Source: Kalaharituber pfeilii (Eukaryota; Ascomycota; Pezizomycetes; Pezizales; Pezizaceae). Taken from it: a stretch of 64,000 nt of DNA. The DNA lies in NCBI GenBank assembly GCA_015179045.1, contig WHUZ01000137.1, positions 44,135 to 108,134 on the forward strand, in the 5' to 3' direction. The translations under genes were made by a program, and so were the position numbers. Below, piece by piece: positions 1 to 10,283 of the stretch; position 1 is the stretch's first letter; each line of letters begins with the position of its first letter. A model generated the notes under the pieces. That model did no database searches and was not told the DNA's origin. It was given only the letters and a program-made list of their open reading frames with translations.

Positions 1-533
1 GATAGAGAAGGCGAACCCATGGATGAGGAGCATAGTTGCAGCCCGATGGTTGTTGAAGAAGGAGAGGAGGGAAGGGGAGAAGACCAGCTCGGTAGTAATC
101 TACCTAAAAGAGGAAGTAGAATCAGATGGTCAAATACTAGCGAAGGTAAGGTTGTCGGGGAGATGGCTGCACTCGGAATTGTACGAGTGGAATAGAATGG
201 GTACAAGAGAAAAGGGAAAAGCGCCCGAGGACAGGATGGAGGTGGATGGGGAAGGAGGGGGAGGGGGAGCTGAAGAGGAGTGGCCAGTGTCGCATTGGTA
301 AAGCCTCTTCAGCTGTCATGATGCTTCCTATATTCACCACAATGTCTTGCCTCGGGCCTGTAAGAGAAAACAGGGTTGTTCTTGTTTCTTATTCTAGTTA
401 TATAGGGGACGTTTGTGTAGGTAGTTGCACAGGTGCCTGTCTCCGGGCCATAAGGACTTCGGTCCAGGGACCCTGCCATGGCGAACAGCTGCAAGCGGGA
501 TTACGTGAGTTTTTTATTTAAAAAAAAAAAAAA
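1..533 (+). mobile_element. Family A gag-only retroelement, 3' part (5' end outside window)
   Basis: A poly(A)-tailed retroelement enters from the left edge. It holds the end of a gag-like ORF (to 301), about 170 bp of 3' UTR, the family A terminal sequence (ccctgccatggcg at 471-483, then ...ttacgtga) and A14 at 520-533. Immediately after the A tract the L1 LINE RNase H coding sequence resumes on the opposite strand, so this element sits inside L1. No reverse transcriptase lies between the gag ORF and the tail, so it looks non-autonomous. Its 5' limit and the left target-site copy are not visible. Confidence 0.7.
2..301 (+). CDS. Partial gag-like ORF of family A retroelement
   Basis: This is an open frame of about 99 codons running in from the window edge to a stop at 299-301. 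It contains ARWLLKK, EKTSSVVIYL and VRLSGRWLHSELYEW. The same block order (IRWLRKK, KTSSAVVYL, VRLGGRWLRSDRYES) occurs in the gag-only element at 11338-11957, and this shared architecture is seen directly. It resembles the C-terminal part of ORF1/gag of Tad-clade LINEs. No CCHC knuckle follows; the ORF ends in a Gly/Glu-rich tail (roughly residues 75-95). An internal ATG at 23 is probably not the true start because the frame is open to the edge. The family is inferred from motif resemblance only. Confidence 0.6.
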   Translation: MEKANPWMRSIVAARWLLKKERREGEKTSSVVIYLKEEVESDGQILAKVRLSGRWLHSELYEWNRMGTREKGKAPEDRMEVDGEGGGGGAEEEWPVSHW

Positions 534-3207
534 CCCTCATCCTCCGCGTCGGCGATGGCCCTCTCCCATTCTTCCTTCTCGGAGTCTGCCGGGAGCGTAG
601 GTAGCACCGCTAAGGTGAGGGTCTCGGGTGTTTAGGGTGCCCCTCAGGTATTTGTGATCGGCTTCTTCGTCTTTTATTTCTTGCTGGAATCTTAGCGCTC
701 TCGCCTCTAATCTTACGCGTTCGCGTTCTGTGAAGGTTTGTATCGATTCCAGGTTGGCTATTCCTTCGACCACCTCCCGTCGTGTGATCCCGTGATTTCT
801 CGTGCGATGGTGTATTGCCACTTTTCGAGGTCCCTCGTCTTGGTCTCTTCTGAGGTACCCCGTACATAGTCTTTCCACGCCCAGCAACCCTAGGTGGCTA
901 TATTTCGGGCCGCGCTGGTGTATACTGTAGCTGGCGTCTTTTTGCTGGTGTCATTCGTGTTACTCTTGAGGTTACACTCCAGGCTGCTTTGCCGAGATGT
1001 AGCCTTTTCCTGCGGTGTTCGTTGAATTTTAGTTCCCAGTCTACATATAGTTCTGTGAGTCAGTAGGCTGGGCCTTTGGTCCCTATGATTAGTGTTTCCG
1101 ACTTGTTTGGGTCGAGGTCGTATCCTTCTGATGCTGCTTCTACTGCTAGGGCCTCCCTGTGACTTTTTATAGCCCGGCGTAACTTGGGTAGGGATTTACT
1201 GGAAATCACGCTGTGGAAGTCGTCGACATATGAACATGTAAATCCTCTTTGGTCTGCTTTTTCGGCCGTTGGTGCTATTCCTGTCAGAAATAGAACTGGG
1301 GATAGGGGAGAGCCCTGTGGTGTGCCGTCTGTCATTAATCCCGTGGCCCTCTTCTGTCCGTCCCAGTGCAGGTTAAAGTCGTTGTGTTGCAGGAATGCCT
1401 CCACAAACGCTGCCAGGTTGGTATCGACCTTCTGTATCCGCGCGATTTTTTTTTTTTTTTTTTTTTTTTTTTATATCATTACTCGCGTGCCGCCCTACGG
1501 GCTATGGCGAGGTTCTTATTAAAGACTAAAAGGGAAAGAGTGACATTACATACATGTGGGACCCGCGGTGCTGCTACATGATGCGGGAAGTGTATCCGCG
1601 CGAGCACTTTCTCCCTTCTCAGAAAATTGAAGGCTGATTTAATGTCGTCCCCCACAATTGCCGTCCATTCATCCCTGTCTAGTCTGTTTTTGACTTCCTT
1701 GAGTACCTGCCTCCGCAGGTTTTCGGCCCCCCTGGTGTGGTCCTCTTCCTAGCTGGGTGTCCTGGAATTCCTAGCTGGGTGTCCTGGAAGAGGGAGTCGT
1801 GTGGTCGCACGTCTGCGATGACCTTCTGTTCTAGTTTGGCTACTGTGTTCATCAGGGTGATCGGTCTCCAGCTTCTGATGTCCTCTCGCGGCTTCCCTTT
1901 CTTTAGGATCATGACGACGCCGAAGCCTCTCGCGACGTCCTATTCTCCGTTGATGTAGTCAACTATTTTTTCCCTTACTGTCTCCTATAAGGTCGTGCCT
2001 TTCATGAGTTTCAGGAGTCCGTATTGGATGCCATCGGGGCCCGGCGCTGATCTCGACTCCATTTTGGCTAGGGCCCGGTCTACGGCCCTCCTCGCCTTTT
2101 CTCAGTCGATGAGTATGCCTCTTGGTTTTGTTGCTGTGGTCGGATCTGCCTGTCATATAGTTATGAAGTTACGTTGTATGAGGGCTTCCGCTATTTCTTT
2201 GTCCGTTCCTTTGATGCCCATTCGGTCCCTCTGCCGAATGGGGTCCCGAGCGAGTCTGAAGATGTCCCATGGCGACTGTATCCTTTCTTCTTTTAGGAAT
2301 TCTTCCCACTATGTCTTTTTCTTTTCCCGTATGAACTCTCTCAGGATACGCCTCACCTTGGTCCTGTTTTCGTTGGATGCGCCACTATCTTTCCTGAGTA
2401 TCCTCCGTGTGATCTTCCTGGCTTCCTTGACCTCCTTGTCGAACCATCTTTTGGTTCTCTTGGTGATCCGGGCTGGCTTTGTGAATCTCTCGCGCAGGTC
2501 ACATAACATTTGGTACTCGTCCGTGTCTCCTGCTAGTGGTATGTCCCCCATTTCTCCCAGTCTGTTGTCTTGATCACTGTGTTCCTCTCTTTTGTCGTTA
2601 TGTTCAGTCTGCCTTTGACCATTGCGTGGTCCGAACCCGCGATCCATGATATCGCCGTTCCCTGCCAGTCTCCGGGCCTTGAGAAGACCAGGTCTAGCGT
2701 GGCCGTTCTGGTTTGTCCGTCCACAACCCGGGTCCATGTTATCGTGTGTCTCTTTAATTGTTGCGTTAGGCCCCAGTTTTCCGTAGTCTCCTTCAGTATG
2801 GTCCCTCGTCGGTCCTGCGTTTTTGACCATTCTCTGTGGTGGCTGTTGCAGTCCCCAATGATTAGGTCGGTGGGCCCGATGTCCTCTAGTTCCTTTTCTA
2901 TGTCTGCTTCGCTGTTCTAGTATACCCCTGTGATCCTCCTCCCTTTCATCTGAACTGTTACGTGCCCGTCCTTCCCATCCACCTTTATGCTGTTCAACTT
3001 ACCCTTCCTTATGTAGGCCACAACTTTTCGGTCCTCCGTTGGTATATATGTTGTTGCGTATGCTGGGTGAAATGTCGTCCCCCGTCCCGGTGCCTTCCAG
3101 TTTTCTCCGATGAAAAGAATGTCTACTCCTTCACCTGCCGCCTCTTGTAACGCGAGGTCCGTCCCCAGCACCGACCTCCCCACATTCTGGTATGCGACTG
3201 TGATCAT
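534..3207 (-). pseudogene. L1 ORF2: endonuclease-reverse transcriptase-RNase H remnant
   Basis: The endonuclease starts at the ATG at 3207. Its conserved blocks are YQNVGRS (Asn), FIGENW (Glu), IIGDCNSH (Asp/Asn) and GSDHAMVKG (Asp-His). One in-frame TAG falls near 2915. The RT blocks seen are KKGK...SWRPITLMNTVAK near 1870, GTPQGSPLSPVLF near 1300 and the catalytic YVDDF near 1220. The last coding before the 534 junction, AIADAEDEG, aligns with IAEVEDEGW just before the RNase H domain in the 7.7-kb fragment. The RNase H domain itself lies left of the window. The frame is broken several times and by a family B insertion at 1446-1590. Confidence 0.75.
1446..1590 (-). mobile_element. Family B short retroelement (145 bp) with 13-bp TSD
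   Basis: A poly(T) tract at the low-coordinate end followed by the family B tail in reverse orientation marks a minus-strand insertion. An exact 13-bp direct repeat, tgtatccgcgcga, flanks it at 1433-1445 and 1591-1603 and is the target-site duplication. The body upstream of the tail is alignable by eye with the 3' UTR of the gag-only element at 11178-11957, so this is a 5'-truncated copy of that family. Confidence 0.9.
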
Positions 3208-3578
3208 GATCGGTCGCTGCGCTGTGGTGCCCCCTGGGGTCGTGGTTTCACTCTCGTGCAGTCTGGGTGGTGATCCCCCAGTCTGCCGCAGCAGAGGCAT
3301 GTTTGTTTGAAGCCTCCGTTCAAGTTACAAACTTCGGTGGCCTCCTTTCGTCGCGGTGAGCTTTTCAGCCATTCTGGTAGGCTCCGTTGTCTTGGAATCC
3401 ATTCGATGACCTGCCCCACTTGAAAGTGTTGGCAGTATCCGTCTGTGGCTGTGTAATTGAATCTTCTTGCTTTCCCAGTGTTTTCCGGTACGAGAGCGGA
3501 CCGCAGGTCGTGGCGACGACGACGGAATGGTGTAAAGGCACACTTGGCATGGATAGCACGTGGAGATAGCGGCAGCAC
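3204..3578 (-). pseudogene. L1 ORF1 C-terminal remnant with Cys-His knuckle
   Basis: This frame contains GKARRFNYTATDGYCQHF and GQVIEW, then a Cys-rich knuckle (CLCCGRLGDHHPDC, C-x2-C-x5-H-x3-C) near its end. The L2 copy has the matching block ARRYRYTAPDGFCRHL and GQVIEW. In non-LTR elements such ORF1 products bind element RNA in the ribonucleoprotein. The N-terminal part is missing because the copy is 5' truncated. The stop codon TGA (3206-3204) overlaps the ORF2 start ATG (3207-3205) as ATGA. Confidence 0.65.
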
Positions 3579-3954
3579 GTGAGGTGTTCATGGATATGAT
3601 ATCATATCTGTATTGTAGCACATACAATCAACAATCTTCACTTCTCTTTTCTTTTGGCGCCCACGCTTTCGCACTCGCATTTGGTCGTACATTCGTTCCG
3701 CCAGTTCCCACCGCTCTGGTCCATCGAAAGGCAGTAGTGGATACTATCTGTCTAGCTTACAACGTTAAGGCCTAAACGTCAGAAAATGTCAAGGGGATGC
3801 TGTGGACTCTATAAATCAAACCATGGTTGTGGAATACTATGGTGTATCGAGTCATGAGCCACCCCTTTTTTTTGTCCGTATGCAGCCCTTCTGGACTAGG
3901 ACGAAACACGACTAACGTGTATGAAAGAGAGGCTATGTAGCTAGGTACATGAGT
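3571..3954. other. Non-coding spacer between LINE remnants
   Basis: I see no convincing gene, tail or inverted repeat here. Short open frames show no recognisable motif. Confidence 0.4.
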
Positions 3955-4530
3955 GACACAACCCCTACCGCCCCCTACCACTGCCACTCAGAGTAGAGCC
4001 TCAGCTGCCGCTTCTACGAACCCCTTAATCCCGTCAGCTTCTTCTTTCTTCGGAGTCGGCGAAATTCCTCGGTTCCTCCCATGTCGGATCCTCGCCCCGC
4101 CATCACTGACACCTATCCAGTACGCTGCCGCCGCCTCCGTATCTTTATACCGTCTGCATTGCGGTTTTCTTCAACCAGTTACTCCAGGGTCTCTTCCCTG
4201 TTAACAAGTGGCTATAGGTAAGTCGTCCCGTCCCCCGCCTACAACTGCCCAGGGTTACGGTAACTTCACCATTTATTCCTGCTGTACCCGTGTGTCATCA
4301 CCGTTTCAGGTGCCCCCTCTGTTTTGAACTCCTCCTAGTAAAGTGGGTCGGCCCCAACTTTAGCTGCCCTTTACGTCTGCCCTCTCGTTCCCCTCAATAC
4401 CCCGATGTCCCTTCACCCATACCCCTAGCTCTGCCTCCATGCCTCTCGGTGCTTTCCTAAGTCGGCCGGCCGCTTTGGATGATATCCATACTACCCTTCC
4501 ATCAAGTTGCGGACGACGTTCACGCAATAG
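3955..4530 (-). pseudogene. RNase H / C-terminal remnant of another retroelement
   Basis: Read on the minus strand this stretch contains ELGVWVKGHRGIEGNERADV. This matches the end of retroelement RNase H domains, with the His and the final Asp of GNERAD. Beyond it the frame is full of stops. It is a heavily decayed fragment, probably from a different LINE lineage than L1/L2. The exact ends are uncertain. Confidence 0.55.
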
Positions 4531-5103
4531 TGGCTATCTGAGGCAGTGTCCCCAACGGGCCATAGAAATCTAGGCCCGGGCCGGTCCAGGCAGCCTGAAT
4601 GTTTCAGGCCGCTCCAGGCCATTCAGGCCATTCAGATTGCAGTGGTGAGTTAAGTTATATAGTAGCTATAGACAGAACGTACTCTAACTTATACATATAC
4701 CTCATTCTCTAATGATTTGGATTTCGCTTGCAGATTTTGCACCGCCAGTGTCGCTTTCCATTATCATGCACTGGTTCACCATGCTGCGAGATCCAACTTC
4801 GTCGCACCAGATTGTTGTAGCCCAAATTCCAGAAGACTCGATTTCGACATCAGGTTGACTGCAGGGAATTGCCGATGCAAGATCAAAACTTGAAATGCAC
4901 TATCGAGGGAGAAGAAAGATCACTGAAGGAGTCGTCATCAAGAATGTCTCCGGTACCGGTAGTTGGAATATCTGTCTCCATCCTGTACTAATAAAGGACA
5001 TTAATATACTGTCAAGCGATACTTAAAGTTACTCCTGAATACCTGCTAAAAGCGCTACTCAATAAAAAGTCTAGATCACTATCCGAGGATATAGAAAGCT
5101 TTA
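4531..5103. other. Repeat-adjacent spacer with local GC-rich direct repeats
   Basis: Around 4575-4640 the motif ccaggc / caggccattcag is repeated several times in direct orientation, and accggtaccggt near 4953 is palindromic. No gene is supported. Confidence 0.35.
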
Positions 5104-5266
5104 CAGTCAAACTTCTCATATTGGATCCTGTCATATTGGATAACCCGTCTTATTGGATTAACTTTGCTGGCCCAAACCAATTGGGTGAGTGGGGATCATT
5201 GGATATTCTGTCTTATTGGATAAAACCCGCCGGTCCCGCCCTTATCCAATATAACAGGTTTGACTG
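5104..5266. mobile_element. 163-bp MITE with pogo/Fot1-like TIRs and TA target site
   Basis: Both ends begin CAGTCAAAC read inwards, and both continue into TATTGGAT-rich sequence. The element is flanked by TA dinucleotides at 5102-5103 and 5267-5268. A CAGTC-type terminus with TA duplication is typical of Tc1/mariner (pogo, Fot1) elements. The interior carries several more TATTGGAT copies and no coding capacity, so it is a non-autonomous miniature element. Confidence 0.75.
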
Positions 5267-5629
5267 TAATTCGTGGAGGAGGAAGATCAGTGGTAAGGAG
5301 ATGTTGAGCTTTGGGTAGAAAGAGATGATTGTTATTCCTTCGTAGAGAGAGTAGCCAAAGTAATACACCTATATACATAGAGCATGAGGTTGCTCTCGGG
5401 CCCTTACCACCCTTTATCACGGACCTCTCTGATATCCGACACCTCCGACATTACTGTAGATCTCTAACAGGAGACGCAATGCGCCTGTGGAGAGGTGTGG
5501 AGTGCTGAGCACATGGTATTCAGGTGTGCTAGGCTGGGGCGGCCAGAGGAAGGATAAAGATGGGGTGCAAGCCACCTGGCAATCCTGGGAGGACCTAGAG
5601 GAGAAAAGGTGGAAGCAAGAAGTCGTGGA

Positions 5630-5690
5630 TTTTTTTTTTTTTTATATATATATCAATACTCGCGTGCCGCCCTAAGGGCTATGGCGAGAA
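5630..5690 (-). mobile_element. Family B micro-insertion (61 bp including poly(T)) with 11-bp TSD
   Basis: Poly(T) plus only about 45 bp of family B tail, inserted in the L4 coding end. The flanks gaagtcgtgga (5619-5629) and gaaggcgtgga (5691-5701) are an 11-bp target duplication with one mismatch. Confidence 0.85.
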
Positions 5691-5772
5691 GAAGGCGTGG
5701 AGGGCGATCCAGTCGAGTACTGGTTTGCCTGCCTCGATCTGGGGTAGCCGGGGACAAGGGGTACTGAGTGCT

Positions 5773-5810
5773 GACGCGGGGTCACGTGAAAAAAAAAAAA
5801 AAAAAAAAAA
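5773..5810 (+). mobile_element. Family A micro-insertion: 16 bp of tail plus A22
   Basis: The inserted sequence is only gacgcggggtcacgtg followed by A22. It is flanked by gagtgct at 5766-5772 and 5811-5817. This is the shortest retroinsertion in the window. Confidence 0.75.
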
Positions 5811-5935
5811 GAGTGCTCGAGGGGTATGTAGAATTTGTAGTTAGTTGTTTCTAACCCGACCCGGGTATATGGGTCCCTGCCATAGTGGTAGCCTGTATGC
5901 AGGGTTACGTGACTCCACCAGAAAAAAAGAAAGAT

Positions 5936-6989
5936 GAAGAGTACTGCACCCAAGATATAAAGGCAACACGTCCTCTTTAGTGAAGACTTTTCCACCAAAC
6001 ACCACTCCACTGAGCTCGAGATAAGATTTATAACTAATCTACTAGCTTAATCTATACTAATATCTCTACTACTAGAAAACTTAAAAGAATTTTACTAATT
6101 CTAATACTAGCTATATACTACTAAAAATTAATCTTTCAAAGTTTAAAAAGGACTAGAAATCAGTCAATAATTGTTACTATAAGCTTTAATTATATTTTCA
6201 AATAACAAATATTTAATATAACTAAATATTCTTATATAATATTTGAAAAACAAAGTAGAGGCCACAAATGCAGCAGAAGTTTTTTCCTGAATTTACATTG
6301 ATAAATTTGTAATAATGCATATAAACAAACCTGATGAATGATAGAGTGCCATGAAACTACCTATTTTCGCTTTCCAATACTGCAGGAATCATATCAATCG
6401 GATAGGAATTCAAAGTGTAGCATTACTTTGAGGTTGTTGAGTTTTTTTTTATATAGCAGAATATGATAAAACTTGCTTAGAGTGGATGCTTGTTATTCGC
6501 AAGTGTATCTTCATTACACTTCTGTGGACCGCAAATCAGCGGCTTGGCCTTTACGCAATCCCTGTTACCTCCAGATTTTAATATCGACAAAGGCGGAGGA
6601 TTCCGGATATCTCTGTCTATATAGATACCACTGTGAAATTTTGCACAGAGCAAGAGAAATACCTAGGGTATATCTAGTAACATTCCCATCGTCGCTTAGT
6701 GCATAGAAATATGCATATGATTATTGTTACCCTATAGAAATATAGAAGCGCAGCAAAAATTCAATACATTGTCTATTGTACTGTAGCAAGGTACTTATAG
6801 TAGTGACTTTCCAGTGGTCAGTAATGAATTGCGCATCCCCATAACAACTAAGTTCTAGTGGCAGTTTAACACTAAGGGCGCTGTGCTATTCTATCATAGC
6901 AGGCAGTAACTCGCTTATCAATTATACCAATAGCAATGGCACGCTAGCCTATACTTAAATTTGGTGGCACCAGGAGGTACCTAGTGGTA
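5936..6989. other. AT-rich intergenic stretch
   Basis: A 1-kb AT-rich stretch, with long A/T runs especially at 6010-6260. Short frames show no recognisable protein, and I see no RNA gene or TIR. Confidence 0.45.
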
Positions 6990-8040
6990 TTTAAGCTGAG
7001 GCAGTGTTCTTATGTGGGCTGTGCCGGCCCATCCACTGAAGAATTGGCCAGTTCGCCGCAGGCCGCAATATCCTCCACACCTCGCACCTGGCCCAGATGT
7101 GTGCCATTTGTCTCCTCTTCCATCCCACACCACCTGCATTCTCTTCAGTTATCTCCTATGTACCTATAACCACACCATAGCCTACAAGGTGGCATGCGAG
7201 TAATGGGAAAAAAAAAAAAAAAAAAAAAACTGCATTCCGGGCTATCTGCCTTGCCAACTTCGTGTCTCCATGCCCTGAGACCTTTTCCTCCCGTCAGGCC
7301 TCCAAAGGTGCATACCAAACTACCCATCTGTAAAGGTCTATAGTTCAAACCCAGTCTGTTCCTTTCCTGTGCGCGTTGCACTTTGGCTATCATTCGGATA
7401 TGTTCCCGCCTCCATTACCATCTCGTCCTAGTAGGGGAGAAAAGTCGCCAGCCTCGCTGCCTAGTCCGCCTCTTCGTTGCCGTTCAGGCCCTTGAGTTGT
7501 TCACCTACAGCCACGTCTAGGGCCCCTTAGTTCGCCCCCCACTTCGCAAGCCTTCCAGCGTATATGGCTTGATCCATCAGGGGTCGGTTTCGCATCCGTG
7601 ATGCTTCATAGTCTCCTGATCGCTACCGTGAGTACGATATGATCAGTAGCTAGATTTTGCTGTTCCCTCCTGCTGGTGGCCTACGCCTGCCCTGTATTCT
7701 ATTCTGCTGCTATCCGTGTACACCGTTTTCCACCCTTCGTCCTCCACCTCCGCTATTACGCTATTGCAATCCTCCTTCTCCGCTGTAGATGTCAAAGAAG
7801 GAAGGAAGTACTGCCAGACAGAGGGGACCCAATCCTGAGTGTAGTCCTCTTGGACAGAGGGAATGGCACCTCTCAGTGACCAGACTCTCCTACTTGAGTA
7901 ACCAACGGGTCTGCGGTAGAGCTCCAGTTTGGAAAGCCAGTGCTGCACATTCCAACCACTCAACCTAGCTGCTCTCACAACTGCCCACGAGGTTTGAACT
8001 GTCTCTCACCCTGGCACTTGCATATTAGGGCCAGTTCATT
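6990..8040 (-). mobile_element. LINE fragment L3: RNase H and C-terminal finger, decayed
   Basis: On the minus strand, 7978 down to 7643 reads EVEDEGWKTVYTDSSRIEY, the start of RNase H with its first Asp (TDSS). Lower down come NRLGLNYRPLQ and AWRHEVGKADSPEC. After removing the family B insertion at 7142-7230, this joins to CRWCGMEEET, the terminal Cys finger. Multiple stops lie between. It is a separate copy from L2, whose own RNase H lies at 8418-8950; the junction is near 8040. Confidence 0.7.
7142..7230 (+). mobile_element. Family B short retroelement (89 bp) with TSD
   Basis: The family B tail (ccatagcctacaaggtggca...) and an A23 tract are flanked by ctgcattc at 7134-7141 and 7231-7238. 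It splits the L3 SPEC|CRWCG finger. Confidence 0.85.
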
Positions 8041-9180
8041 ATTCTGGTAACAGAGAGTTGGGTGGTTTTAGGAGGTATGTCTACGAAGGGCATAAATACC
8101 GTCTCCGTCCTCGACATAACAGAAACCTGCCTACTCCCTTCCCGCCCATTCCAGCATCGCCACCAGTGGGTCTCCCTCCTCCTTTTTTGCTTCCCGGGGT
8201 TCTTTCACCGCTGCTCGGCCCTCTGGCCATTTTTGTCTCCATACTCGGCATTCTTCCCAGATGTGTGGCGCTGCCGTTTCTTCCCCTTCTCCGCACCATC
8301 GATACTCCGGGCTCCCCGCCTTGTTGATTCCGAATTTCCAGGCCCTGAGGCTTTTGCTTCCCAGTAATCCTGCCAGCTAGGCTGTCAGTCTGCCTAGACG
8401 TTGCAGGGGCCTGTAGCTTAGTCCCAGTCTGTCTCTTTCGTTTGCTCTTCGTGCCCTAGCCTCCATGCGCAGTCCGGCCTTTGTGATCTCTCGGTCTGGT
8501 AGGCATGAGGGCGCCAATTTTGGCTGTCCTGTCTGCTTTTTCGTTCCCTTCTAGGCCCACATAGCCTTTGATCCACATGACTGCCACGTCTAGCCCCCCC
8601 GTTGTATCCTGCTTTCGAAGCTCTCCTGACCATGTGCGCTGCCCCCCCGGTGTTTGTCGCCCTTCGGATATCGCTCGGAGGTTCTGGATAGCCACTTTGG
8701 AGTCTGTCAGCAGTAATATCTCCTCGTTTCCGTCCTCTAGGGCTTTTGCCATTGCGATTAGTTCTGCGTCGTTCACCGTGGCTCTCGCTCCTAGGTAGTG
8801 CGAGGTCGGTTTGTCCTTCCACAAGCCTATCCCGGTCTTCCCTGCTATTCGGCTGCCGTCGGGGTAGGTCGCCTTCCATCCCTGGTCCTCCTCCTCTTCA
8901 ACTCTCTTCTCCCATTCGTATCTCTCTGCTCTGGCGTCCAGTGAGCTGAGTAGTGCCAGCAGGAGTGGCTCTTCCCAGTCTAGGGAGCCTTGGAGGTATG
9001 ATGAGTCCTCTTCTTCCTGTTTTCCTGGAGTGGTGCCTCCCCTTGAAATCTCAGCGCTCGGGCTTCTACTCGCTGGGTCTCGCCCCACACGAATGTGTGT
9101 ATAGATTCCAAGTTGCCTAGTCCTTCTGTGGTGACATCTCTCTGAGTTCCTTAGGGGGCTCCGGTGATACGTTGCACTAT

Positions 9181-9243
9181 GCCCTGCCATGGCGATCAGC
9201 TGCAAGCGGGGTTACGTGATTTAAAAAAACAAAAAATAAAAAA
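9181..9243 (+). mobile_element. Family A micro-insertion (63 bp) with 12-bp TSD
   Basis: gccctgccatggcgatcagc to ttacgtga plus an A-rich tail, flanked by acgttgcactat (9169-9180) and acgttgcgctat (9244-9255). Inserted in L2 between RT and RNase H. Confidence 0.9.
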
Positions 9244-9760
9244 ACGTTGCGCTATAGTGTATTGCCACTTTTCTAGCTCTGCTAGCTTGTGTTCTGGCGG
9301 TGCACCTCGGGCGTAATCCATCCAGGCCCAGCATCCCCATGTGGAGTGTAGAGGTGTTCTTGCTATGCTCGTATACAGCTGTCTTCGTTTTACTAGATCC
9401 AGCCGTACTAGTCTGGGTGCTACCCCCCAGGCCGCCTTTCCTAGGTTTGGTCTTTTCCGGAAGTGTGTTGAGAATTTCAGCTCCCAGTCTAGTTGTAGGC
9501 CAGCCATCCTATACTCCGGTCCTTTGGGTTCCGAAGATGATTATCTCTCTTTTTTTTGAGTCTATCTCAAACCCCTCTTGTTGCGCTTCTTTCTTTAGCT
9601 GTTCCTGATGTACTCTTATGTCTCTCCGCAGCCGTGTGAGGTTCCTGTTTGATATGACGCTGTGAAAGTCATTGACATATGTTCGGGTGAAGTTTCTCTC
9701 ACTCCAGGCGTTGGCTACTGGCTGTATGTGTATCAAGAAAAGGACCGGTGATAATGGTGA

Positions 9761-10283
9761 TGTCATGCCGCAATAGGAATTAACAAGGATTAGTTCTTGG
9801 TAACTACCATGCAGCGATCGACCTGAACCACAGAATGCTCTCGAACCGCGCCACCCGCCATAGGCAGCGCCGCCAATGGCGATCGCTGAGCCGAACACCC
9901 ACAGCTCTACAGCACTCTACATCATTCTACAGCATTCTACAGTACCTTTCCATGTCGTCATCTATGTTTCTATGTCGTCATGTTCAAGTCCATGAAGTAT
10001 TCGTGTGAAAGTCATATCTCCTTACTCCTGTTCACTCTCTCTGATTCCTCGCCATAGCCCAAAAGGCGGCATGCGGGTAATGATATAAAAGAAAAAAAAG
10101 AAAAAAAATCACACTCTCTGATCTATATATACCCCTTCCACTCGCCTGTATGTAGTCCTCACTGGTCTAACGTACATTCATTCTCTCTTCCACCTTGCCT
10201 TGGCCCCTCTTTCTGCGTGCCTGCCGCCTCGTAGCACCCGCGATCGTTGTCTCCGTTCTACTGACCCCAGCGTCACCCTTACA
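9761..10283 (+). mobile_element. Solo LTR (523 bp, including a nested family B insertion)
   Basis: The segment begins TGTCATGCCG and ends CCCTTACA, the TGT...ACA ends typical of LTRs. It is flanked by a 5-bp duplication with one mismatch (ggtga 9756-9760, ggcga 10284-10288). It splits the conserved L2 RT block GTPQG|SPLSP exactly, which independently fixes the boundaries. A TATA-like sequence (ctatatatacccc, 10123-10135) suits an LTR promoter on the plus strand. No internal retroelement coding is present, so it is a recombination-derived solo LTR. Its superfamily cannot be told from the LTR alone. Confidence 0.75.
10046..10108 (+). mobile_element. Family B micro-insertion (63 bp) inside the solo LTR
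   Basis: tcctcgccatagcccaaaag... plus an A-rich tail, flanked by tcactctctctgat (10032-10045) and tcacactctctgat (10109-10122). It postdates the LTR. Confidence 0.9.

Larger units (their letters stand above)
534..3570 (-). mobile_element. LINE copy L1 (Tad-like non-LTR retrotransposon), decayed
   Basis: This is a non-LTR retrotransposon copy read on the minus strand. In order it shows an ORF1 tail with a Cys-rich knuckle (3204 to about 3570), an apurinic-type endonuclease (about 3207-2560), reverse transcriptase (about 2060-1060), and the start of an RNase H region that stops at 534, where the family A element is inserted. The 5' end is truncated near 3570. Several stops and frameshifts make it inactive. 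A 145-bp family B element is inserted in the RT at 1446-1590. L2 (8041-15130) is a related copy with the same domain order. Confidence 0.85.
5440..5935 (+). mobile_element. LINE fragment L4: 3' coding end plus family A-type 3' UTR
   Basis: In the plus direction one frame reads CACGEVWSAEHMVFRCARLG, the Cys-Cys-His-Cys finger found at the C-terminus of Tad-like ORF2 after RNase H. It continues to about 5629, where a family B element is inserted, and resumes after it. Its 3' end (gggtccctgccatag...gttacgtgac, about 5878-5920) has the same terminal sequence as family A short insertions. This links the family A tail to an autonomous LINE lineage. Confidence 0.65.
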
